This document shows, one piece after another, positions 10,048-18,303 of a stretch of DNA of 64,000 bases. The stretch lies in NCBI GenBank assembly GCA_963791635.1, contig CAWBTC010000008.1, positions 54,288-118,287 of the forward strand. Direction: 5' to 3'. The position numbers were made by a program, and so were the translations under genes. Each line of letters begins with the position of its first letter. Position 1 is the first letter of the stretch. The notes beneath the pieces are model-generated. The model did not search any database and was not told the DNA's origin. It worked only from the letters and a program-made list of their open reading frames with translations. This DNA is from VFMC01 sp963791635. GTDB lineage: Bacteria; Actinomycetota; Acidimicrobiia; Acidimicrobiales; Ilumatobacteraceae.

Positions 10048-11278
10048 CTACGGAACGATCACTGCAGCATCATTGACCGACACGATGAGTGGAGCGCCGC
10101 CTGGCAGAGCGCGGCCCATCACCAAAGCTGTCCTGGGCTGCAGAAGTGGAATCTGGCTGGCTAGGCGAGGCCCACAGATTCCGGCGAGGTAGTCCAAACC
10201 CGTCTGATCGAAAGCCTGAAACGCGAAGACCGTGTTGCACTGGCTCAGGGCACTCTTGGTGACCATTGCGGTTCGCTGAGAGACGACGATGAAGCCGAGC
10301 CCGAACTTCCGACTCTCCATCATCACTCGCGACGTGTCCTGCGCCTTTGCTTTCAGCGGGAAGCTATCAATCACGAACGTCTCTGGTATGAAGTTGTGCG
10401 CCTCCTCAAGTACAAGAACACACTTGGCCGGGTCGTTCGGATGGTGCAGCGCCGAGTGCCCGGACATAGCCGAAGAGCTTGCGCACCAACTTGTTCACCT
10501 CGTCGATCGGATCAGAAGTACCGGTCAACGTGTAGACCCCAATTCGTTGATCACCGGCCAGGAACGCGCTCACTTCCCCTTCGGCGACCCACGCGAACTC
10601 TGGCTCTTGGAACCGAACGCGGTATTGGCCAGTCGTGTCGATGCAGAGAACGTGGGAGCCATGCTCGGCAAGGCAGGTGACAAGGTCGAACACCAGATGG
10701 GTCTTACCCGTGCCGGTCGTGCCGAGCACGGCGGCATGGTGGAGGCCCAAGACACCTACGTCGATGTAGGTCGGGTAGTTGGAACCTTTCACCGACGCGA
10801 TGTTCGCAAGTCCAGGGACGGGGGCCGGGTTCGGAATCGCGAGGCCGCCCGAGAACACTGCCGTGTAGAGCCCTGGGCTCGTGCGGGATTGGCGAAATCC
10901 CCGCAACTGCTCGTCCCACACCCCTAGTTGCAGCAGCGTTGCCTTCGCCCCACGCCGACTGTCGCCTGCCCAGGTTTCCTTAACAAGTGCCGCTTCGACC
11001 ACCTGCCACAAGACCACGCCAGCGTCACCCGAAGTCCAGACCACGTGGCCGAACTCAACCACGGAGCCGCTTTGCAGCTCCAATAGGGCTGTGCCAATCG
11101 TGGAGCCCTCGGTCAGGTGGCCGATCAGTTGGACGTCAGCCCGACGGAGCGTCGTTTGCAAACTCTCCAATTCCGGTGCTGTCTCGACGTCAGCCAAGGA
11201 CAGCCGTAGTTGCTCGAAAGCCCGCTCGTCGGTCAGGAGTCGAGACACCCCCGGCATGAAGACACGTGCACTACTCAC
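10048..11278 (-). pseudogene. HerA-like ATPase (DUF87 family), one frameshift
   Basis: HerA/FtsK-type hexameric DNA-pumping ATPase. Residues about 180-195 contain Walker A VLGTTGTGKTHLVFDLV; after one frame change near 10465 follow Walker B VLVLEEAHNFIPE, then MESRKFGLGFIVVSQRT and NTVFAFQAFD, the usual HerA C-terminal motifs. The N-terminal beta-barrel appears to begin before the GTG at 11278: in the same frame upstream (about 11300-11330) are residues VELGIVVGHIVDGG, which look homologous, but no ATG or GTG precedes them, so the true start may be non-standard or the 5' end damaged. HerA proteins act with nucleases or other effectors in several defence systems. It lies downstream of a small membrane-protein gene on the same strand. 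Confidence 0.7.
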
Positions 11279-11387
11279 TCCGCCGTCAACGATGTGACCG
11301 ACGACGATGCCGAGTTCGACGGTGTTCGAACCGCGGCGCGCACGATCTCGCCGACTGGTGGGAGTCGCCCCCGTGTGGCACAGATGG

Positions 11388-12038
11388 TTAGCTCCACAGG
11401 CAGATAGAGGGCTGTTGGCCGAAGTGTTTCAGCATCACTGTCCCGGCGCCCGATACAGCTCGTGATGGCGCGATGGGGCTCAGAAACGAGAGCGAGTGGA
11501 GGGTGAGCAGAGTCACAGCGCCCATCTGCCATTGCACGGAGAACGGCGCATTGAAGGTGAACAGGGTCAATACGAGCCAAGCAGTACCCAGGAGCCTCCA
11601 CGAACCGAGTCGCTGACCAAGTCGTTGGAACTCGGATGGCCACCCCTTCACGTCACGATCGGGATGGAGATATCCGGCCATGCCAAGCGCGATCGAGACG
11701 CCTGCCGCCCCAATCAGAAACATCCACCAGACGCTGTGCAGGCGGATGTCAGCGGCCACGAACGCGAAGATCACCGCCACGGCGTTCGCCAGCGAGGCCG
11801 ACCCGCCTGAGTAGAACGGCTCGATGAACAGCGCTGCGACGATGAGATAGACGGCGACCCCGAACCAAAGTCCTGCGGGGACGGTCATATCGATCCGCAC
11901 ATCCTTCGCGGCCACCCAGAGGATCAGTCCGATCGACAGGATCGCAAGGTACGAGAGCCTCCATCCGATGGATGCGGCTCGCTGGCGTTGCCCGGTCTCA
12001 TCTCCGCGCTGTCCCACGGGGGCCCAGAGTAGATTCAC
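11388..12038 (-). CDS. Small membrane protein, 5-6 spans
   Basis: Unrecognised 216-residue integral membrane protein. After a polar start (WAPVGQRGDETGQRQRA) it has hydrophobic spans including LSYLAILSIGLILWVAA, LWFGVAVYLIVAALFI, AVAVIFAFVAADI, WWMFLIGAAGVSIALGMAG and LLGTAWLVLTLFTF. GTG 12038 is preceded by GAGGATGGGAAC, a good ribosome site. It ends with TAA at 11388-11390, about 110 bp before the annotated HerA start and right where a longer HerA frame could begin, so the pair is probably one transcript. It faces the HEPN gene across only 33 bp. No domain is recognised; a membrane anchor or effector for the HerA/HEPN locus is speculation. Confidence 0.6.
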   Translation of the reverse strand: MNLLWAPVGQRGDETGQRQRAASIGWRLSYLAILSIGLILWVAAKDVRIDMTVPAGLWFGVAVYLIVAALFIEPFYSGGSASLANAVAVIFAFVAADIRLHSVWWMFLIGAAGVSIALGMAGYLHPDRDVKGWPSEFQRLGQRLGSWRLLGTAWLVLTLFTFNAPFSVQWQMGAVTLLTLHSLSFLSPIAPSRAVSGAGTVMLKHFGQQPSICLWS

Positions 12039-12071
12039 GTTCCCATCCTCGACTGCGATGTCCTCGGACGG

Positions 12072-12815
12072 TTGGTGCGAGACACGAGGCGTTGGAACGA
12101 CGAGATACGCAGGCTCACGGTTCTCTCAGCGCAGAAAGGGCGGTACTCGACGGTGTCAAGCGCAGCGAGGAAGGCATTCGATGAGAGTGGGAAGGATGTA
12201 GATCGGCTACTTCAACTGCATGCCGAAGTCGGCGGGCAAGGCCCCGGTCGGCGATACGGCCTTGAGGTTCTAAACAAGTCGGCGATCGTCCTGATCACGG
12301 CATTCTGGGAGGCGTACTGCGAAGATCTGGCTGCGGAGGCACTGCAGCATCTCGTTGTGCACGCCGGCGCATCAGGCGAATTGCCGATTCCGTTGCGCCG
12401 ACAGATTGCCAGCGAACTCACCCGAGACCCTCATGACCTTGCGGTCTGGAGGCTCGCAGGCGACGGCTGGCGAGAGGTCCTCACGGCGCGCCTCGATCAT
12501 CTGAAGAAGGATCGCGATCGGAAGCTCAACACCCCGAAAACAGCCAACATCAACGACTTGTTCGACCAGGCCATCGGCGTCGGCACCATCTCCGCCGCCT
12601 GGCGCGTGAACGGAATGTCCGCTACGGCCGCTTCGAACCGGCTCGATCATTTCGTCACGCTGAGAGGCGAGATCGCCCACCGAGGCAAGGCGTTGCGAAG
12701 CGTCCGAAAGACGCATGTGGTCGAGTACTACGACTTGGTCAAGGCACTTGCGAGCAAGACCGGTGGCCGCGTGAACAGCGCGATGAAGACAGCGACAGGC
12801 CGGCCGCTTTGGTAG
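12072..12815 (+). CDS. HEPN-domain protein (RiboL-PSP type)
   Basis: A 247-residue helical protein with the HEPN signature LRGEIAHRGKAL, where R198 and H203 make the R-x4-H pair of active HEPN RNases. The middle also fits the family: LNKSAIVLITAFWEAYCEDL, about residue 75, is the helix typical of RiboL-PSP-HEPN domains. The start is TTG 12072 or GTG 12075. It is divergent from the membrane-protein gene across 33 bp, which therefore must hold both promoters. It is the last gene before the island's attachment site. The likely role is RNA cleavage in defence or toxin activity; the target is unknown. Confidence 0.75.
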   Translation: MVRDTRRWNDEIRRLTVLSAQKGRYSTVSSAARKAFDESGKDVDRLLQLHAEVGGQGPGRRYGLEVLNKSAIVLITAFWEAYCEDLAAEALQHLVVHAGASGELPIPLRRQIASELTRDPHDLAVWRLAGDGWREVLTARLDHLKKDRDRKLNTPKTANINDLFDQAIGVGTISAAWRVNGMSATAASNRLDHFVTLRGEIAHRGKALRSVRKTHVVEYYDLVKALASKTGGRVNSAMKTATGRPLW

Positions 12816-12835
12816 CGGGGCCCGCCGCTGCCGAA

Positions 12836-12870
12836 CTGTGATCTCCGGCCGGAAGACCGGCCTCCCACAG
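12836..12870. terminator. Hairpin downstream of HEPN gene
   Basis: GGCCGG (12847-12852) and CCGGCC (12857-12862) enclose AAGA, with an outer CTGTG/CACAG pair (12836-12840, 12866-12870). It begins 20 bp after the HEPN stop and probably ends that transcript. No T run follows. Confidence 0.4.
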
Positions 12871-12905
12871 CAGGGTCGCCGACTAGCGCCCTGTGGGTGT
12901 GTTGC

Positions 12906-12937
12906 TTCTACCGGATCTTCTACCGGACGGGTAGAAA
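12906..12937. repeat. TTCTACCGGA repeats near attachment site
   Basis: TTCTACCGGA occurs at 12906-12915 and 12918-12927, a 12-bp step. The second copy is also half of an inverted repeat with GGTAGAA (12931-12937). The cluster lies about 110 bp from the tRNA fragment inside the island, where integrase or excisionase arm sites are normally found. Function is inferred from position. Confidence 0.45.
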
Positions 12938-13043
12938 TCGGGCGATATCGATCAGCACGGTTCAACACGACGATTCGCGAAGCACCAGCTCAGACGGCAC
13001 AGGGTGTACGTCGGCGAACGTCCAGCGGACATGGTCCATCAGA

Positions 13044-13065
13044 GTTCAAGTCCCCCCTCGCCCAC
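13044..13065 (+). other. tRNA 3'-end fragment, probable attR of left island
   Basis: The bases GTTCAAGT followed by a C run and CTCGCCCA are the T-loop, 3' T-stem and 3' acceptor strand of a tRNA. The bases in front (CATCAGA) cannot pair with the T-stem, and no matching GGGCGAG acceptor strand lies upstream, so only the last 21 nt are present. Such a copy is what site-specific integration into a tRNA gene leaves at the far end of an element. It marks the change from island to chromosome and is directly followed by a terminator. A leucine-type tRNA is possible but not established. Confidence 0.65.
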
Positions 13066-13077
13066 GTAGTCATCGAA

Positions 13078-13103
13078 GGCACCAGCTGAGGCTGGTGCCT
13101 TTG
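13078..13103 (+). terminator. Rho-independent terminator after tRNA fragment
   Basis: GGCACCAGC and GCTGGTGCC form a perfect 9-bp stem around TGAG, followed by TTTGTC. It stands 13 bp after the tRNA fragment, where a tRNA terminator would be. This supports the view that the chromosome side of the junction is the original tRNA downstream region. Confidence 0.75.
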
Positions 13104-13197
13104 TCGTCTCGGGACACTTGGGCTCCACGATGGGAGGTTCTGACGCGGGCACCCGTAACGTCAGCGACCGAGCCGACGAACGCCGGGCGGAGGGGCG

Positions 13198-14697
13198 ATG
13201 ATCGAGCAGTTCTCCCTGTACGCACCCGATGGCGACTTGGCGTTCGACGTGGTGATCGTCGGCGCAGGTCCGGCCGGGATCACGCTTGCACTGGAGCTCG
13301 AGGGATCGGGGCAGCGCGTCGCGGTGCTCGAAGGTGGCGATCGCGATCTCACGGCGCTGTCGCAGAGCCGGTACCAGGGACCACTGACGCTCGGCCCCGG
13401 ACTCGAGTACCCACCGCTCGACGCCTTTCGACTGCGGTACCTCGGGGGCACGACCGGTCATTGGGGTGGATGGTGCCGTCCGCTCGAGGCCAACGTGTTC
13501 GCGCCCCGCCGTGGGGTCGGCGACGTGGGTTGGCCGTTCGACCGCTCCGAACTCGACCCCTACTACGAACGGGCGCACGAGTGGTGTGGGCTCGGACGCG
13601 TGGAATACGACGCGACAACCCTGTGTGCCGCCGCGGGCATCGAGCCACCGCTGGTCGCGACCGACCTGATGCAAACCATGACCTGGCGGTTCTCGAACGA
13701 CGCGCCACCGAACGCACCGTGGAACGGTCCCGTGCGCTTCGGCACCCGATACATCGCAGACCTCGAAGACGCCGATGCAATGGTGCTGCTGGGCGCGAAC
13801 TGCGTCGGACTCGAGGTGCGGGGGCGACAGGTCTCGCACGTGACCGTCTCGACCGATCAGCGCGACCTCCATCGTCTGTCCGCCGGCACCGTGGTGCTCG
13901 CTGGCGGCGCGATCGAGAACGTGCGACAGCTGCTCATCGCCCAGGCCGGCGGTGTCGCGGCACTAGGGCGCAGCTCGATGTTGGGTGTCGGGTTCGCCGA
14001 CCATCCTCACGCGCCGGTCGGTGTCCTGCGCTGCGACGAGGCTGCGTTCGCCGATCGTCGCTTCGCCGCGCTCTCGCAGTTCCTCCCCGACATCGACGGC
14101 ACACCGTTCCGGATGGGCTTCGGCCTCTCACACGAGGCCGCCAGAGCGAACGATCTGCCCAACATCTCGTTCACGCTCGGCGTGCTCCCACCAATGGTCG
14201 GCGACCTGCCGATGCTCGACGAGATCAACGCAGCGTGGCAGCTGGTCGAACCGGCCCCCACCACCGGGATCGAGGTGTACGCACGGGCCGAGCCCCGCGT
14301 CGAGCCGACGAGCCGTGTGTTCCTCTCCGACCAGCTCGACGACCTCGGATCAAAGCGGGCCGGGCTCGACTGGCGTGTCGATCGCCAGGATCTCACCGAC
14401 ATCGCCACGGCACGCCGGCTGATCAGCGGTGAGCTCATCGCCCAGGGGTTCGGCCCGCTGTATGTGGACGACGACACCACGGTGTCACAGCCCGTCACCG
14501 GCGGTGGGCACCATCTCGGTGGAGTGCGCATGCACGAGAGCGCCGACCACGGTGTGGTCGACGCCGATGGCCGCTGCCACGCGCTCCCCAACCTCTACGT
14601 CGCCGGCAGCGCTACCTTTCCGTCGAGTTGCTTCTCGAACCCCACGCTCACGATCGTCGCCATGGCAGTCCGCCTGGCGGAGCACTTGCGAGCCTGA
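13198..14697 (+). CDS. GMC-family oxidoreductase
   Basis: A 499-residue FAD-dependent alcohol/sugar dehydrogenase-type enzyme. The dinucleotide fold VVIVGAGPAGITLALEL (residues about 17-34) binds FAD. GTTGHWGGWCRPLE (about 85-98) is the second conserved block, and the C-terminal domain ends with GGGHHLGGVRMHE and LYVAGSATFPSSCFSNPTLT, typical of bacterial GMC proteins acting with a separate small subunit. ATG 13198 follows GGAGGGGCG. The next gene, seven bases downstream, encodes a Tat lipoprotein, so the pair could be an exported or membrane-linked dehydrogenase. The substrate is unknown. Confidence 0.85.
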   Translation: MIEQFSLYAPDGDLAFDVVIVGAGPAGITLALELEGSGQRVAVLEGGDRDLTALSQSRYQGPLTLGPGLEYPPLDAFRLRYLGGTTGHWGGWCRPLEANVFAPRRGVGDVGWPFDRSELDPYYERAHEWCGLGRVEYDATTLCAAAGIEPPLVATDLMQTMTWRFSNDAPPNAPWNGPVRFGTRYIADLEDADAMVLLGANCVGLEVRGRQVSHVTVSTDQRDLHRLSAGTVVLAGGAIENVRQLLIAQAGGVAALGRSSMLGVGFADHPHAPVGVLRCDEAAFADRRFAALSQFLPDIDGTPFRMGFGLSHEAARANDLPNISFTLGVLPPMVGDLPMLDEINAAWQLVEPAPTTGIEVYARAEPRVEPTSRVFLSDQLDDLGSKRAGLDWRVDRQDLTDIATARRLISGELIAQGFGPLYVDDDTTVSQPVTGGGHHLGGVRMHESADHGVVDADGRCHALPNLYVAGSATFPSSCFSNPTLTIVAMAVRLAEHLRA

Positions 14698-14704
14698 CGC
14701 GGCG

Positions 14705-15127
14705 ATGGCGATGGCGGCGATGAAGGCGATGATGAGAGCTCGGAGTGGTTCGTGGTCGAGACGCGAGTTCCTCGGCGCAGGACTCGCCGGAGCCGTCGTG
14801 CTCAGTGTGGGCTGTTCGGGTGAGGAAGGCACGGCACCGTCGCCCACATCGGTGATCGACAGCGACCTCGCGTTCGCCGCGCCGTGGCAGGACCTCGTCG
14901 ACGACCGTCTGCGCGCGCTGGGCTTGCGCGCCGTCATCTCGGCACCGGAAGCGATCGATCACGCCCGGGCGCAACTGACCGGCGCCACCACGAGCACGGC
15001 TCGAACCGCACTGCGCGACGCGTGCCTCGACGATGGGCGGACCGGCGCGATGAGTGAGCTCGACGGATGGCTCGCCCCCACCACGCTCGCAGGGTTGTTG
15101 GCGGCCCTGGGGGCGTCGACCGTGTGA
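14705..15127 (+). CDS. Tat-signal lipoprotein, probable GMC partner subunit
   Basis: A 140-residue protein with a twin-arginine signal (WSRREFLGAGLAGAVVLSVG) ending in a lipobox-like cysteine (VGCSG), so it is likely exported folded and lipidated. The remaining 100 residues are helical with no domain I recognise. Small Tat subunits (for example gluconate dehydrogenase subunit 3 type) commonly precede or follow a GMC flavoprotein, and here the gene starts 7 bp after the GMC stop. The role as its small subunit is inferred from that layout. Repeated ATG codons (MAMAAMKAMMR) leave the exact start uncertain. Confidence 0.65.
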   Translation: MAMAAMKAMMRARSGSWSRREFLGAGLAGAVVLSVGCSGEEGTAPSPTSVIDSDLAFAAPWQDLVDDRLRALGLRAVISAPEAIDHARAQLTGATTSTARTALRDACLDDGRTGAMSELDGWLAPTTLAGLLAALGASTV

Positions 15128-15189
15128 ACACGTGGTCCCAGGATGGGGTCCGCCGCTCGATCTGACAGAATCCCCGGTCACGGGGGGAT

Positions 15190-17013
15190 GTGGTGGGAAT
15201 TCGACGAGGAATGCACGTCGGCAGGACGTCATGGGTGTCACGCGCCGCAGGGATCGTGGTGGTGGCTGCGGTCGTCGCGCGCTCGGCGTGGCTCGCCTCA
15301 ACATGGTTCAAGGGCGATGACTTCATCTTCCGATGGAGAGCGGCCACCACCGGTTTCGATCTGGGTTACGTCTTCGCCCGCCACGACGGCCATCTCATGC
15401 CCGGCGCATTTGCCGAGGCGTGGCTCGTGCAGGCGGTCTTCGGTGCGTCGTGGTGGCCGATCGTTGTGTGGTGCGCTGTCCTCCAGCTCGCTGCCGGGTG
15501 GCTCTCGTGGCGCTTGTATCGATCGTTGCTCGGTGATCGGGCTGTCGTCGTGGTGGTCCTCACGGCCCTGGTCTGGAACCCCCTCGTGCTCGACGCCACG
15601 ATGTGGTGGGCGTCGGCGATGCAGCTGCTGCCGCTGTCGGTCGGGTTCCCCGGAGTGCTCCTCTTGCTGCAACGAGCGGTCAGGAGTCGGGGAAACCCCG
15701 ACGCCGCCCTCGCGGGCTTCGGACTGGCGGTGACGCTGCTGTTCGCGGAGAAGGCCATCCTCATCGTCCCGTTCGCCATGGCACTCTGCCTCGCAGTGCC
15801 GGTCGTCGAGGGGGCGGGTACCACGGTGCGGGAGCGCTGGCGCTCGGCCAGGAAGCCCCTGTTGGTCCTGATGTTGGTTGGAGCGATCTGGGGCCTCGTC
15901 TATGCGACGTCGAACTCGAACATCGGTCCGATCCCGGATGCCACGGCCGACGAGGTGCGCGGCGCGACGTGGAACCTGGTGATGCACGGCCTTGTGCCGA
16001 GTGCGCTCGGTGGCCCGTGGTCGTGGCTCACCGTGGGGAAGAACTCGGTCCTGGCCCTACCGTCGTCGACAGCGGTGTTGATCACCGGTCTGGCCGCAGT
16101 CGCCCTCGTGGTGTGGACGGTGGTGCGCCGCCCGCACGTCGCGAGGTTCTGGGGCGTGCTCGCCGTCTACCTCGTGGGCTGCCTGGCCGCCCTCGCCATT
16201 GGTCGAATCGGCGTGCTCGGCCCCATCACCGGGCTCGTGCCTCGCTACGCAGCCGACGCCGTAGCACCCACGATGCTCGTGGTCGGCCTCGCCTTGCTCC
16301 GCAACGTGACCGACGAACGCACGAACGTCGTTCGCGAGGGCATCCAGCTGCCCGCCGTACTGACTGGGTCCACCGCGGCCCGCCGGGTGGTACCCGTGGC
16401 CATCGCCGCATTGGTCGCCTCGGCCATGGTGTCGTCGGTGCGATTGGTCGATGTCGTGGCGACAGCGCCCGGCGAGGCGTACGTCGACAACGCCCTCGCC
16501 AGCACCGAGGCCTCCGATCGCCCCGTCGAGATCCTCAGCCAGCCGGCACCCAGCGAGGTCGTCAACGCCCTGTTCACTCCTGACAACACCTCCGAGACAG
16601 TGCTCGCGCCGGTGAGCGACCGGTTCTTGTTCGTCGATGCAGCAGCGGAACCACACATCGCGACGAGCGACGGACACATCGTGCCGGTCGAGGTGAGAGG
16701 CGTCACTGTCGAGCGGCCGGAGGATGAGGACTGCCTGACGTCGGTGAAGGCTGGCGAGACCGCACGGGTCGATCTTCCGGTCGAGGTGTACGACTGGGAT
16801 TGGTACGCCACGGTGACCTACCGCACCACGTCGCCCACGCTGTTGGTCACCTCGCTGGGTGACAACGCAGTCGGCGTCCCCATCGAACAGCCCGAGGGCT
16901 CGTTCACGTTCGGCTTGTCGGGTCTGGGTGACCACATCGAGTTCGGTGTGCTCGATGGCAGCGTGTGCGTGCGTGACTTCAGTCTCGGGCTGCTCTATGA
17001 AACGACCGGCTGA
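15190..17013 (+). CDS. GT-C-like polytopic membrane protein
   Basis: A 607-residue protein with about ten membrane spans in the first 420 residues and an extracytoplasmic C-terminal domain of about 180 residues. The first outside loop carries FKGDDFIFRW and later RHDGHLMPG, resembling the acidic loop of GT-C glycosyltransferases that use lipid-linked sugars. The C-terminal domain has conserved-looking GVTVERPEDEDCLT and a cysteine pair. It opens the envelope gene run, which continues with an acyltransferase 20 bp later. GTG 15190 or ATG 15211 could be the start. A family name cannot be given; a glycosyltransferase role is inference. Confidence 0.55.
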   Translation: MVGIRRGMHVGRTSWVSRAAGIVVVAAVVARSAWLASTWFKGDDFIFRWRAATTGFDLGYVFARHDGHLMPGAFAEAWLVQAVFGASWWPIVVWCAVLQLAAGWLSWRLYRSLLGDRAVVVVVLTALVWNPLVLDATMWWASAMQLLPLSVGFPGVLLLLQRAVRSRGNPDAALAGFGLAVTLLFAEKAILIVPFAMALCLAVPVVEGAGTTVRERWRSARKPLLVLMLVGAIWGLVYATSNSNIGPIPDATADEVRGATWNLVMHGLVPSALGGPWSWLTVGKNSVLALPSSTAVLITGLAAVALVVWTVVRRPHVARFWGVLAVYLVGCLAALAIGRIGVLGPITGLVPRYAADAVAPTMLVVGLALLRNVTDERTNVVREGIQLPAVLTGSTAARRVVPVAIAALVASAMVSSVRLVDVVATAPGEAYVDNALASTEASDRPVEILSQPAPSEVVNALFTPDNTSETVLAPVSDRFLFVDAAAEPHIATSDGHIVPVEVRGVTVERPEDEDCLTSVKAGETARVDLPVEVYDWDWYATVTYRTTSPTLLVTSLGDNAVGVPIEQPEGSFTFGLSGLGDHIEFGVLDGSVCVRDFSLGLLYETTG

Positions 17014-17033
17014 GCAGGCGCTGGGAGACGACC

Positions 17034-18303
17034 ATGCAGACCGACACGTCGACGACGATGCTGGCGACCACCCCGGTCGCCGCCGCGGTCGCCGTCACGG
17101 GCGTCGATCCGATCGAGCGGCGGGTGTCGGCGCTCGACGGCTACCGCGCTGTGGCCGCGCTCGCCGTCGTGGTGTCGCACACTGCAGGCGAGGTCGGGTT
17201 CATCACGAACGCGCAGCCCGGTGCGCACCTCGCCGACAACCTCGGCAACTTCGGGGTCGCAGTGTTCTTCGTGCTCTCGGGGTTCGTCAACTATCGAGGA
17301 TTCGTCGCTGCCTCGTTGCGGGCCAGGCCGCTCCCCGACGCGCCGACGTTCCTCACCCGACCGCGCGCTGCGGATCTACCCCGGCTACTGGGTGGCACTC
17401 GTGTTCTGGGCCTTCGCTGCGAGCGACACGGCGCGGGCGCCCGGATCCCCGTTCGCGATGTTCCTGTTGCTCGACCCGTACAACACCGACAACGTCTGGC
17501 TCACCGGGCTCTACGTGTCGTGGAGCCTCACCGTCGAGATCGCGTTCTACCTCTTCCTCCCGGTGTACGCCCTGATCGTCGACCGGATCGCGAGGCGTCG
17601 GCCCCTGGTCGCCCAGCGCCTCTACGTGCACCTCGCCGGCCTCGTGGTCCTGGTCCTGGTCGCCTACGGATACCGGATGCTGAGGGACCACTGGACCGAG
17701 GCTCCCTTCGTCTCCCGCAACTGGATGCCGTCGTTCTTCGACTGGTTCGCGCTCGGGATGCTCCTCGCTGCGCTCGACGTGTGGCGCACCAACGGCGGAG
17801 CGATCCCGGCGAAGTTCAAGGCGTTCGCCGACCACGCCGGAGCCTGCTGGACGTGCGCCGCCGCGGCCTATCTGGCCATCGTCGTGCTGAAGGGCGATCA
17901 ACTGCTGTTCGCCCGCGACGAGAACCCGGCACAGATGTCGTGGCGGTTCTTCTTCCAGGGCCTTGCGGCCTTCTTTCTCGTGCTGCCGGCCGTGCTCGGC
18001 AACCCCGACCAACGCGTGTTGCGAGTGCTCGCGGGGCGGAGGTTCGTCGCGCTCGGCGCCGTGTCCTACGGCATCTATCTGTGGCACCCCGTCGTGATGC
18101 TGTGGTTCCACGACCTGTTCCTCGACGCAGCGCCCCACTTGCGCGTGCTCGTGCTCACGACCGTCGTCGTGGTCGTCACCATTCCCCTGGCGTTCCTCAG
18201 CCACCGTCTCGTGGAGATGCCCGCCATGCGCCTGTACGACACCATCGCCCGACGCCGGCTCGCTGCGTCCCGCACCGAGCAGCGGTTGGGAACATCGGCG
18301 TGA
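17034..18303 (+). pseudogene. Acyltransferase-3 (OafA-like) membrane protein, one frameshift
   Basis: This multi-span enzyme would acetylate or acylate a surface sugar. The N-terminus has SALDGYRAVAALAVVVSHTAG and FGVAVFFVLSGF, the standard acyltransferase-3 start with its catalytic histidine. Later come RRALRIYPGYW, SLTVEIAFYLFLPV and AVSYGIYLWHPV. One extra C near 17361 (CCCGACCGCGCG) shifts the frame between FLTR and RALRIYPGYW; removing it restores FLTRRALRIYPGYW exactly. All else is intact, so a sequencing error is a strong alternative. The stop overlaps the next start (GTGA). Confidence 0.8.

Noticed and set aside
13044..13065. A working tRNA gene at the island end
   Set aside because: Only the T-loop and 3' acceptor strand are present; no 5' acceptor strand, D-arm or anticodon arm can be found upstream.
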